Of a DNA stretch of 64,000 nucleotides, positions 56,469 to 64,000 are shown piece by piece. Source of the DNA: Acinetobacter puyangensis (GTDB lineage Bacteria > Pseudomonadota > Gammaproteobacteria > Pseudomonadales > Moraxellaceae); NCBI RefSeq assembly GCF_900096995.1, contig NZ_OANT01000010.1, forward strand, positions 1 through 64,000, in the 5' to 3' direction. Position 1 is the first letter of the stretch. Every line of letters begins with the position of its first letter. The notes below the pieces were generated by a model. It had not been told where the DNA came from. It ran no database searches and saw only the letters and a list, made by a program, of their open reading frames with translations. The position numbers and the translations under genes were made by a program.

Positions 56469-57365
56469 ATGACTCAGCATGCAACGACCATTCATGGTTC
56501 AATCGTCGCAATTGTCACCCCCATGTTTGAAGATGGCAGCGTAGATTGGGATGGCTTAAAGCAGCTTGTAGAATGGCATATTGAACAAGGTACCAACAGT
56601 ATTGTTGCTGTGGGCACTACAGGTGAAGCTTCCACTTTAAGTATGGAAGAACATACCAAGGTTATCGCCGAAATCATTCGAGTCGCCAATAAACGTATTC
56701 CTATTATTGCTGGTACAGGTGCAAACTCAACTGTAGAAGCCATTGAGCTGACCAAAGAAGCAAAATATCTGGGTGCAGATGCCGCTTTGCTGGTAACGCC
56801 GTATTACAATAAACCGACTCAGGAAGGTTTGTATCAGCATTATAAAAAAATCGCAGAATCTGTAGATATTCCACAGATTTTATATAATGTTCCGGGTCGT
56901 ACCGGTGTCGATATGCTAAACGAAACAGTGATTCGTCTATCCGCAGTCGATAATATTGTTGGAATCAAGGATGCAACTGGCGATGTGCCACGTGGTATTC
57001 AGTTGTTGCATGGCTTGGACAGCAAAAATATGGTGGTGTATTCAGGTGATGATCCGACTGCATGGGAGCTTATTCTTGCTGGTGCGCGTGGAAATATTTC
57101 AGTTACAGCAAATGTTGCGCCGCATGTCATGAGTCAGGTGTGTATTGCTGCATTGGCAGACAACAAAGCGGAAGCAAATCGTTTAAATACACAAGTATCA
57201 CAATTACATGATATTTTATTCTGTGAATCCAATCCAATCCCTGTAAAATGGGCATTGCATGAAATGGGTAAAATTGGTACTGGTATCCGCTTACCACTTA
57301 CTCCACTTGCCGAACAATTCCGTGCACCATTACGTGAAGCGCTAAAAGCAACGGGTGTTATTTAA
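56469..57365 (+). CDS. dapA: 4-hydroxy-tetrahydrodipicolinate synthase
   Basis: DapA condenses pyruvate with aspartate semialdehyde in lysine/meso-diaminopimelate synthesis. The 298-residue barrel has GTTGEASTLSMEEH, the Tyr in YNVPGRTGVDM, the Schiff-base Lys in VGIKDATGD and PIPVKWALHEMG. ATG at 56469 gives the normal N-terminus. It leads the dapA-bamC-purC order also found in E. coli. Confidence 0.97.
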   Translation: MTQHATTIHGSIVAIVTPMFEDGSVDWDGLKQLVEWHIEQGTNSIVAVGTTGEASTLSMEEHTKVIAEIIRVANKRIPIIAGTGANSTVEAIELTKEAKYLGADAALLVTPYYNKPTQEGLYQHYKKIAESVDIPQILYNVPGRTGVDMLNETVIRLSAVDNIVGIKDATGDVPRGIQLLHGLDSKNMVVYSGDDPTAWELILAGARGNISVTANVAPHVMSQVCIAALADNKAEANRLNTQVSQLHDILFCESNPIPVKWALHEMGKIGTGIRLPLTPLAEQFRAPLREALKATGVI

Positions 57366-57389
57366 ACTTTTTCAAGAGCAATGTAAAGT

Positions 57390-57983
57390 ATGCAATTACG
57401 TCTTAGTCTAACCCTTGGTCTGATCGCGATAAGCTTAGTTGGTTGTGCACGTTTTGGTGTTGGCAATGGTTCATTAGACTATAAACATACGCAAACTTTA
57501 GAACCCTTACAAATTCCTGCGGATTTGCAAATGCGTCCGCAGCAATCGCTTTATCCTGCACCAAAAATTGATCCTAAAGCATTGGAACAAGCGCCGAACT
57601 TTAGCAATAAACATGGCAATCGTTTTGAAATGCCACGTCCAACAGCAGATGTCAGTAATGTCAATATTACAGGTGCTGCACCATCACGTCCGCAACTGGT
57701 CACAGATGGTAATGGCGTACCCTTGATTAAAGTGGATGGCGCAACTGCCGAAGTATGGAAATATGTAGTGGCCGCCACCAGTACCGCGAATATCAAGGCA
57801 GAGCAAAATTCAAAAGTCCCTTATCAATTAGATGTAGAATATGAGGAACAGCCGTACCGCCTACGTCTTACGCCAACCGGTAGCAGCAATACTTTAGGTA
57901 TTTATGATGCCAACGGCAATTTCATTGATGCTAAAATAGCAACTGATCTCTTATCTCTTATTTACCAGAATTGGCCAGCCTAA
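57390..57983 (+). CDS. bamC: BamC/NlpB-like outer-membrane lipoprotein
   Basis: A lipoprotein signal (ISLVGC, Cys19) precedes a mostly extended region with LQIPADLQMRP and a small folded region (about 110-195; LIKVDGATAEVWKYVVAATSTAN). Position between dapA and purC and the lipobox support BamC, a component of the barrel-assembly machine. At 197 residues it is shorter than E. coli BamC and seems to keep only one of the two C-terminal domains, which is common in this group. Confidence 0.78.
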   Translation: MQLRLSLTLGLIAISLVGCARFGVGNGSLDYKHTQTLEPLQIPADLQMRPQQSLYPAPKIDPKALEQAPNFSNKHGNRFEMPRPTADVSNVNITGAAPSRPQLVTDGNGVPLIKVDGATAEVWKYVVAATSTANIKAEQNSKVPYQLDVEYEEQPYRLRLTPTGSSNTLGIYDANGNFIDAKIATDLLSLIYQNWPA

Positions 57984-58019
57984 CTGATTTAGGCATATTT
58001 CTTCTTCGAAGGTTATCTC

Positions 58020-58739
58020 ATGTTAAAACAAGCCTTGCTCTATACTGGAAAAGCAAAATCTGTCTATGAAACAGATGATTCCGATCATCTTATCCTCGTT
58101 TTCCGTGATGATGCGTCGGCATTCAACGGCGAGAAGATTGCTCAGCTTGACCGTAAAGGCAAAGTCAACAACCGTTTCAATGCTTTCATTATGCAAAAAC
58201 TTGCAGATGCAGGTATCGAAACGCACTTTGAAAAACTTCTGACTCCGACAGAGGTTTTAGTCAAAAAACTTAAAATGATTCCTGTGGAATGTGTTGTGCG
58301 TAATTATGCCGCAGGTTCGTTATGCCGTCGTCTTGGGGTAGAAGAAGGCAAAGAATTGACACCACCTACTTTCGAATTGTTCTTTAAAGACGATGCGCTG
58401 GGCGATCCGATGGTCAATGAATCACAAGCCATTGCTTTAGGTTGGGCGACTGCCGAACAACTGGAACAAATGAAAGTCATTACCTATAAAGTCAACGATG
58501 TATTAAGCCAGCTTTTTGCAGAAGGCAACATGCTTTTGGTGGACTTTAAACTTGAATTTGGTTTATTCCATGACCGTATTGTTCTGGGTGATGAATTCTC
58601 TCCAGATGGTTGCCGTTTATGGGATAAAGACACCAAGAAAAAACTGGATAAAGACCGTTTCCGCCAAGGTTTGGGTGGTGTGGTTGAAGCTTATGAAGAA
58701 GTTGCGGCGCGTATTGGTATCGATTTATCTGATATCTAA
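58020..58739 (+). CDS. purC: Phosphoribosylaminoimidazole-succinocarboxamide synthase
   Basis: PurC (SAICAR synthase) catalyses the seventh step of purine synthesis. The 239-residue protein has [44 protein letters not shown] and [30 protein letters not shown]. An AGG box lies just upstream of the ATG. It ends at a strong terminator. Confidence 0.98.
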   Translation: MLKQALLYTGKAKSVYETDDSDHLILVFRDDASAFNGEKIAQLDRKGKVNNRFNAFIMQKLADAGIETHFEKLLTPTEVLVKKLKMIPVECVVRNYAAGSLCRRLGVEEGKELTPPTFELFFKDDALGDPMVNESQAIALGWATAEQLEQMKVITYKVNDVLSQLFAEGNMLLVDFKLEFGLFHDRIVLGDEFSPDGCRLWDKDTKKKLDKDRFRQGLGGVVEAYEEVAARIGIDLSDI

Positions 58740-58756
58740 ATACCCTATACGTCTTC

Positions 58757-58785
58757 TAAAAACCGGACTTGTTGTCCGGTTTTTT
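58757..58785 (+). terminator. Terminator after purC
   Basis: AAACCGGAC and GTCCGGTTT form a perfect stem with TTGTT-type loop and a T-tract. Confidence 0.9.
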
Positions 58786-58965
58786 ATGGTCAATTTTTAA
58801 TATTGATCATTTATTATCAGCAAACCCCTCGTCTTTATTCAATTTCCATACATCTTTAATCATTTTTTCTGCTAGATATATTCATTTTAGTTATTTTTTA
58901 TAAAATAGAAACTTACTTACCATAACAATAACAACATATTTTATTCATAATTTTGAGAGAAAAAA

Positions 58966-61383
58966 ATGCGTCCTTTAAATTTTCCATTACAACTTGGCAC
59001 AGCCATTGTTCTATCCGCACTTTATCAGCATAGTTTTGCAGCAGCCGATACGGTAAATACGTACAGCACTTCCTCTGATCATCAGGTTAAAACACTCGAT
59101 ACCATTGTTGTTACCGGGACGCGCAGCAAAAAGCGTTCTGCGACCGAATCCTTACAACCGATTGATGTGATTAGTGCAGAAAACTTGATACAGCGTACGG
59201 GTACGAATGAACTTGGCAGTGCATTAGCAAAACTGGTGCCTTCCATTAACTTCCCTCGCCCCACTGTGGTCGATGGTACAGAGCTGGTTCGCCCAGCACA
59301 GTTAAAAGGTTTATCACCGGATCAAGTTCTGGTTTTGGTAAATGGCAAACGCCGCCATACCGGTGCCTTTATCAATCTGGGTGGAACCATTGGTCGAGGG
59401 TCTGCACCTACCGATCTGAATGCCATTCCAATTTCGGCTGTAAGCCGTATTGAGGTTTTAAGAGATGGCGCATCGGCACGCTATGGCTCTGATGCCATCG
59501 CTGGTGTGATCAATATCATTTTAAAATCCGACCCAGCTCATGGTGAAGTCGGCATCAAATACGGTCAATATAAAGAAGGTGATGGCGAGCAAAAACAATC
59601 TTTTGGTTCAGGTGGCTTTGATCTAAATGATGGACAAGGCTTTTTAACCTTTGCCGGAGAATGGCAGGACAGTGAAGCAACCAATCGTGCCGGATTGGAT
59701 CGTCGTGATGCAGGTGCCACAACCTATGGACAACGAACTTTCCGTTTTGGTGATCCGGAATCCCGAGAAGTCAAAATTGCGTTAAATGCTGGTTTTGATT
59801 TTAGCGATGCAGCGCAGCTTTATGGATTTGCCACCTATAGCCATCGTGATGCCGAAACTGCCGCATTTTACCGTTTAAGTAATGCCTCGAATAATGTACC
59901 TGCCTTGTTCCCCAATGGCTTTTTACCGCTGATCGAAGGCACACTGGATGATGTCGCTGCGGTTGCAGGACTAAAAGGCGATATTGGCAGTTGGCAATAT
60001 GATGCATCACTGAACTATGGTCAAAACACCTATAAAGTAGATACGCAAACCATTAATCAGAGTCTCTATAATGATACGGGCACTACGCCGTTTTATTTTC
60101 ATAATGGCAAACTGGAAAATGCGCAAACAGTTGCCAATCTGGATTTATCCAGAGAGATAGATATTGCCGGTTTATACTCGCCTTTAAATCTGGCCTTTGG
60201 CACACAATATTTACATCAGCAATATCAGATTAAAGCCGGTGATCCAGCATCTTATTATAAGGGTGGTTCATCAGGTTTGGCTGGCTTTCGTGATGCCGAT
60301 GCAGGTAAGTGGTCGAGAGACAGTTATGCCGGCTATATTGATCTGGAAGCCGATATTACTGATAAGCTGAGCTCATCTATTGCATATCGTTATGAACATT
60401 ATGATGATTTTGGCGATAGTAATAATGCTGCTTTCTCGGCACGTTATGCTTTTAACCCAGCAATTGCTATCAGATCCAATATATCAACCGGATTTCGGGC
60501 GCCCAGCCTTGCCCAGCAATATTATACCAAGACCTCATCACAACTAATCAATGGACAGTTTGTCGAGGCGGGCACATTTCCTGCTTCCTCGCAAATTGCG
60601 CATTTATTGGGTGCAGAGGAATTAAAACCTGAAAAATCGACCAACTATAGTGTCGGTATTGTCCTCACACCGACTGATAATACCTACATCACGCTAGATG
60701 CTTATCAGATTGATATTAAAGATCGTATCAGTTTATCCTCTAGTATTGATGCCAGTAGTGCCAATGTCCGTGCCTATTTAATTTCTCAAGGGATTACCGA
60801 TACCAGTTTTAATACTGTTAATTATTTTAACAATGCTACGGATACTCGTACACGTGGTATAGACTTGGTGGCAAGTTATGACTGGAATCATCTGCCTTAT
60901 GGCACATTAAATACTGCGTTAGCCTATAACTACAATAAAAACAAAGTCACCAAAGTGGATGGTAATCCAGAGGTACTGAATGCGCTGGGTGTCAATCTGA
61001 CTCGTCTGGATCGACGTGAACAATATGGGTTACTCGCCGGTAGTACCCCTGAGCATAAACTCAGCCTGACCAATGATTATAAAATTGGTAATTTTGGGAT
61101 TTATAGTAATCTGGCACGTTATGGAGATTTCAAGACTTTTAGTAACAGTGGTGCAGAAAAAGATCAGAAATTCTCGGCCAAATGGGTACTGGATCTAGCT
61201 TTATCCTATCAATATCAGAACTGGAATTTTATCGTCGGTGGAGACAACATTACCGATGAATATCCGGATAAAGATGTCTATGACATTAATCAACCAACGG
61301 GTGGCAGTTTACAATATAGTCAGTTCTCACCTTTTGGCTTTAATGGCGCATTTTATTATGCCAAAGCAAGCTATCGCTGGTAA
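58966..61383 (+). CDS. TonB-dependent outer-membrane receptor
   Basis: The 805-residue receptor has a signal peptide (cleavage near FAAADT), TonB box TIVVTG, plug (EVLRDGASARYGSDAIAGVINIILK) and a barrel ending in aromatic FYYAKASYRW. It lacks the STN domain and FecIR partners. The motif AQLKGLSPDQVLVLVNGKRRH marks a receptor group not usually linked to known siderophores, so the ligand is unclear. It is convergent with the receptor at 61468. Confidence 0.9.
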   Translation: MRPLNFPLQLGTAIVLSALYQHSFAAADTVNTYSTSSDHQVKTLDTIVVTGTRSKKRSATESLQPIDVISAENLIQRTGTNELGSALAKLVPSINFPRPTVVDGTELVRPAQLKGLSPDQVLVLVNGKRRHTGAFINLGGTIGRGSAPTDLNAIPISAVSRIEVLRDGASARYGSDAIAGVINIILKSDPAHGEVGIKYGQYKEGDGEQKQSFGSGGFDLNDGQGFLTFAGEWQDSEATNRAGLDRRDAGATTYGQRTFRFGDPESREVKIALNAGFDFSDAAQLYGFATYSHRDAETAAFYRLSNASNNVPALFPNGFLPLIEGTLDDVAAVAGLKGDIGSWQYDASLNYGQNTYKVDTQTINQSLYNDTGTTPFYFHNGKLENAQTVANLDLSREIDIAGLYSPLNLAFGTQYLHQQYQIKAGDPASYYKGGSSGLAGFRDADAGKWSRDSYAGYIDLEADITDKLSSSIAYRYEHYDDFGDSNNAAFSARYAFNPAIAIRSNISTGFRAPSLAQQYYTKTSSQLINGQFVEAGTFPASSQIAHLLGAEELKPEKSTNYSVGIVLTPTDNTYITLDAYQIDIKDRISLSSSIDASSANVRAYLISQGITDTSFNTVNYFNNATDTRTRGIDLVASYDWNHLPYGTLNTALAYNYNKNKVTKVDGNPEVLNALGVNLTRLDRREQYGLLAGSTPEHKLSLTNDYKIGNFGIYSNLARYGDFKTFSNSGAEKDQKFSAKWVLDLALSYQYQNWNFIVGGDNITDEYPDKDVYDINQPTGGSLQYSQFSPFGFNGAFYYAKASYRW

Positions 61384-61418
61384 ATCGAATAATGATTTAA
61401 TTTAAGTTTTATTTAGCA

Positions 61419-61452
61419 ATGCACCTTATTCTCTGTAAAGGATAAGGTGCAT
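61419..61452. terminator. Bidirectional terminator between convergent receptors
   Basis: ATGCACCTTAT and ATAAGGTGCAT form an exact 11-bp stem between the two stops. Confidence 0.85.
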
Positions 61453-61467
61453 ATTTTGGTTTTAAAA

Positions 61468-63567
61468 TTAATACTTAAAGTTTAAAGTCAGACGGAAAGT
61501 CCGTGGTTCCCCCCAACTCACAAGTTGCGCATTTGGTGTCGTACCGACCAGATATTCCTTATCAAACATATTTTTTATACTGAAATTTGCCCCCCAGTGC
61601 TTTGCTTCATATCCTGCTTTCACATCATATAAAGTATAATTGGAAAGCGGAACATAGTATGTACCGCGTTGTGCACTACGAGCCCCCTGATAGCTTACAC
61701 CAGCACCAATATTCCAGCCCAATTGATCTGGACTAAAATAATATTGCGTAGACAAAGATGCTGCATTTTTAGGTACATGGTTAATGCGCTTACCAATATC
61801 ACTAGCTGTTGTACTGTCCGTTGTTTCCGCTGTAGGAATATAACTATAGGTTGCATTTACATTCCATTGCGATGTTAATGCTGCTGCTAATTCTGCTTCA
61901 AATCCTTTGGTTTTTTGCTCGCCAATCTGAACTGAATATCCCAGTGTTGAATCAGACTCTGTTACATTTTTACGGGTTAAATCATAATAGGCAACATAAC
62001 CCTGTAGCTTCTGATTGAAAGCCTGAAATTTCACCCCTGCTTCAATTTGCTCGCCTTCTTCAGGATCTAATAAAATCCCGCCTTCACCAGTATCACTTAC
62101 AGGAAAGAATGAGGTTGAATAACTAACATAAGGCGCAAGCATATCATTAATCTGATACATCAATGATGCACTGCCAGTAAAAGCGCTATCTGAATTTTTG
62201 AATTCTGTATCATTGAACAAATCGTCAACTTTTACCTGAGTCCAGTCTTGACGACCCGATAAACCAATTATCCAGTGATCGTCAATTTTGAAATTATTGC
62301 GCAAATATAATCCCATATATTGCGTATCGATAATTTGATGAGCAATCGTCGTTGTTGCAGGTTCAATAACCGTATATACAGGATTGTCCGCATTGAATGC
62401 AGATAGTGTACGTCTACGACGTTCATAGTCGCTACGTTCATGCATCATATCCAAACCAATCATGAAGTCATATTGTGTTTTACCCCAATCAAAATGACGT
62501 GAAAGATTATTATCTAATGTAAAATTTAAATCATCTTTAATTTGTCTTTCCACAGTACGTTTTATTAGTGGTAAAATATTACTACTACCTGCTAGTATAG
62601 GATTATTATCTGCATCTGTCTGATTTACTGCAAAATTTGATTTAAGAGTCCAGTCATGATCAAAATAATGTGTGTAATTTGCGCCAAAACGATAATTGTC
62701 TACAGTGTTACTTAAATTGGGTGCGCCAAAAAATAAACCATGTGGATAATTTTTATAGTCACCATCGCTATAGGGCAATCCTTGTTGACGAATAAACTCA
62801 CGATGCTGATAACTGGCAATCACTGATAACTCATCTTTATCGCCTAAATCAAAATTATAAGATGGTGCAATATAATAGTTTTTAAAGTAAATATAATCAG
62901 TTGCATCGTCCTGATCAGACACATGTCCAACAATCCGGAATGCGCCTTTAGCACTCTGATTTGGTGCATAATTGATATCAAATGTTCCATCTTTCAGGGC
63001 ATAACTACCATAACTTAAACTACCACGATAAAAGGTTTCTGCCTGAGGACGTTTAGTAGTTAAATTCACCAATCCACCGGGCAATGCAAAACCAAAACCT
63101 GTAGAAGTTGGCCCTTTTACGACCTCTATAGATTGTACACCACTAATATCTTCAGAACGACCAACATTATCCGATGCCTGAACTCTCAACCCATCTACAT
63201 ATGTTTGTGAACTTGACACCTGTCCACGAATAATAAAATCATCCCAGCCACGGCGACCATATTGTCCAGACGTTACACCGGCAATGCCTTCGATTGCTTC
63301 TGCAACAGTTTTAGCTTGTTTTTGTTGTAATTGCTTTTCGGTAATTACCGAAATAGACTGTGCCGTCTCAAACAGTGGAGCATCTGATTTTAACACCGAT
63401 GTTGCTTTTATTGCCGCATATGGATCAGTTTCAGCCTCTGCTTTTACAACAATGGTCGGTAAAACTTGGGCTTCTTCAGTATTTATTTCTTCAGCATGTA
63501 CCTGAACAACAAATAACATTGCCAGTGTGATAGATGAAGCAAGTATGGATTTTTGAGCTAGGTACAT
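61468..63567 (-). CDS. TonB-dependent siderophore receptor
   Basis: The 699-residue receptor has a signal peptide (cleavage near VHAEE), TonB-box-like TIVVKA, plug (ETAQSISVITEKQLQQKQ, DDFIIRGQ, IEVVKGPTSTGFGFALPGGLVNLTTKRP) and a barrel ending in WGEPRTFRLTLNFKY. The TonB-siderophore family pattern is clear, but the ligand is not. There is no STN domain. ATG at 63567 is chosen over an upstream TTG. A weak Fur-like site lies just upstream. Confidence 0.93.
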   Translation of the reverse strand: MYLAQKSILASSITLAMLFVVQVHAEEINTEEAQVLPTIVVKAEAETDPYAAIKATSVLKSDAPLFETAQSISVITEKQLQQKQAKTVAEAIEGIAGVTSGQYGRRGWDDFIIRGQVSSSQTYVDGLRVQASDNVGRSEDISGVQSIEVVKGPTSTGFGFALPGGLVNLTTKRPQAETFYRGSLSYGSYALKDGTFDINYAPNQSAKGAFRIVGHVSDQDDATDYIYFKNYYIAPSYNFDLGDKDELSVIASYQHREFIRQQGLPYSDGDYKNYPHGLFFGAPNLSNTVDNYRFGANYTHYFDHDWTLKSNFAVNQTDADNNPILAGSSNILPLIKRTVERQIKDDLNFTLDNNLSRHFDWGKTQYDFMIGLDMMHERSDYERRRRTLSAFNADNPVYTVIEPATTTIAHQIIDTQYMGLYLRNNFKIDDHWIIGLSGRQDWTQVKVDDLFNDTEFKNSDSAFTGSASLMYQINDMLAPYVSYSTSFFPVSDTGEGGILLDPEEGEQIEAGVKFQAFNQKLQGYVAYYDLTRKNVTESDSTLGYSVQIGEQKTKGFEAELAAALTSQWNVNATYSYIPTAETTDSTTASDIGKRINHVPKNAASLSTQYYFSPDQLGWNIGAGVSYQGARSAQRGTYYVPLSNYTLYDVKAGYEAKHWGANFSIKNMFDKEYLVGTTPNAQLVSWGEPRTFRLTLNFKY

Positions 63568-63584
63568 GGGAGACAACTACAACT

Positions 63585-63603
63585 GGAAATGATTTTTATT
63601 ATT
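63585..63603. promoter_or_regulatory. Weak Fur-like site upstream of the receptor
   Basis: GGAAATGATTTTTATTATT (reverse complement AATAATAAAAATCATTTCC) agrees with about 14 of 19 Fur consensus positions, 18 bp before the start. Confidence 0.3.
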
Positions 63604-63842
63604 ATATTTAGCTAAAATTCAAAGTACAATATACTTGTTAATAAAAACTTAAATAAAATTCAATGCTGCTTTGGTATGATTTGTTTTTTAATGTGCATTT
63701 CAAATCTAGATAATCTGATCTTGATAACTTTGAAGCAAAATCTGTGTAATATGAGCACTTGATTTATTCATCATCTGATCAATAAGGTATAAAATCTGCT
63801 CTTTGATACTGAATGACCGAATATCGTCTTAGGGGTATAAAT

Positions 63843-64000
63843 ATGTTTTATCCTTTATTTGCCATTGCGCTTGGTTCAGTCCTCGGTGGCTGGCTAAGAT
63901 GGTATGTGGGCTTAAAACTCAATCATATTTATCCCAATATTCCGATGGGAACGGTATGCGTGAATTGGGTTGGTGGCTTTCTGATCGGATTTGCCATTGC
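63843..64000 (+). CDS. crcB: CrcB/Fluc fluoride channel, N-terminal fragment (cut by window edge)
   Basis: The first 52 codons read FYPLFAIALGSVLGGWLRWYVG, then PMGTVCVNWVGGFLIGFAIA, the double-glycine and GT-VN motifs of Fluc fluoride exporters. AGGGG lies upstream of the ATG. I found no fluoride riboswitch in the 180 bases before it. Confidence 0.9.
   Translation, partial: MFYPLFAIALGSVLGGWLRWYVGLKLNHIYPNIPMGTVCVNWVGGFLIGFAI

Noticed and set aside
63660..63842. Fluoride riboswitch before crcB
   Set aside because: The conserved pseudoknot sequences of the crcB motif are not present.
63815..63842. ECF-type promoter before crcB (CGTCTTAG followed by GGGTATA)
   Set aside because: Only the short CGTCTTAG string matches the receptor-downstream elements; the upstream conserved part is missing, so chance is more likely.

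Overview
The window is a low-GC gamma-proteobacterial chromosome segment that fits the genus Acinetobacter. The support is the gspN-gspC-gspD type II secretion block, the argH / algZ-algR / hemC-hemD-hemX-hemY neighbourhood, a CraA/MdfA-type drug exporter, the thrU-tyrU-glyT-thrT-tuf tRNA block and the dapA-bamC-purC order. No 16S or other species marker is present, so the species is left open.

Positions 1-20235 are mostly core genome: tuf with four tRNAs; gspN-gspC-gspD-FHA-gph-trpE on the minus strand; an H-NS-like protein; the heme genes hemC-hemD-hemX-hemY; the AlgZ/AlgR two-component pair; argH, yggX, phoU, a TolC-like channel and a purine permease. Positions 20662-26910 hold an unknown beta-barrel protein and a first iron-signalling module (FecI-type sigma factor, FecR-type anti-sigma, STN-domain TonB receptor), split by a Uma2-family gene. 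Positions 27139-38673 hold a drug exporter, htpG, several envelope and hydrolase genes, a 217-bp transposon-like element with terminal inverted repeats and an 8-bp target duplication, a VWA lipoprotein, and tag.

Positions 38722-50257 are the most interesting part. A uracil-degradation (rut) operon, rutA-rutB-rutC-rutF-rutG with divergent rutR, is extended by a block holding a second RutG-like permease, a Tsx-like nucleoside channel, a TIM-barrel (xylose-isomerase-like) protein and an Fe(II)/2-oxoglutarate dioxygenase. The added genes carry a perfect RutR operator and sigma-54-type promoters like those of rutA. I infer a nitrogen-regulated pyrimidine acquisition and catabolism module, in which the dioxygenase and TIM-barrel protein may convert thymine or pyrimidine nucleosides into uracil for the Rut pathway. 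The two permease genes share a 134-bp near-identical 5' patch, which suggests how the block was inserted or duplicated. rutD and rutE are absent; a 3-hydroxyisobutyrate-dehydrogenase-like gene at the end of the block could replace rutE.

Positions 50359-56002 hold regulator remnants, a cupin and a second, intact FecI-FecR-receptor module behind a good Fur box. Positions 56469-58739 are dapA-bamC-purC. Positions 58966-63567 hold two convergent TonB-dependent receptors, and the window ends inside crcB. Four TonB receptors in one window point to a strong investment in iron or other scarce-ligand uptake. All function calls come from reading the sequence and recalling families; no database search was run.
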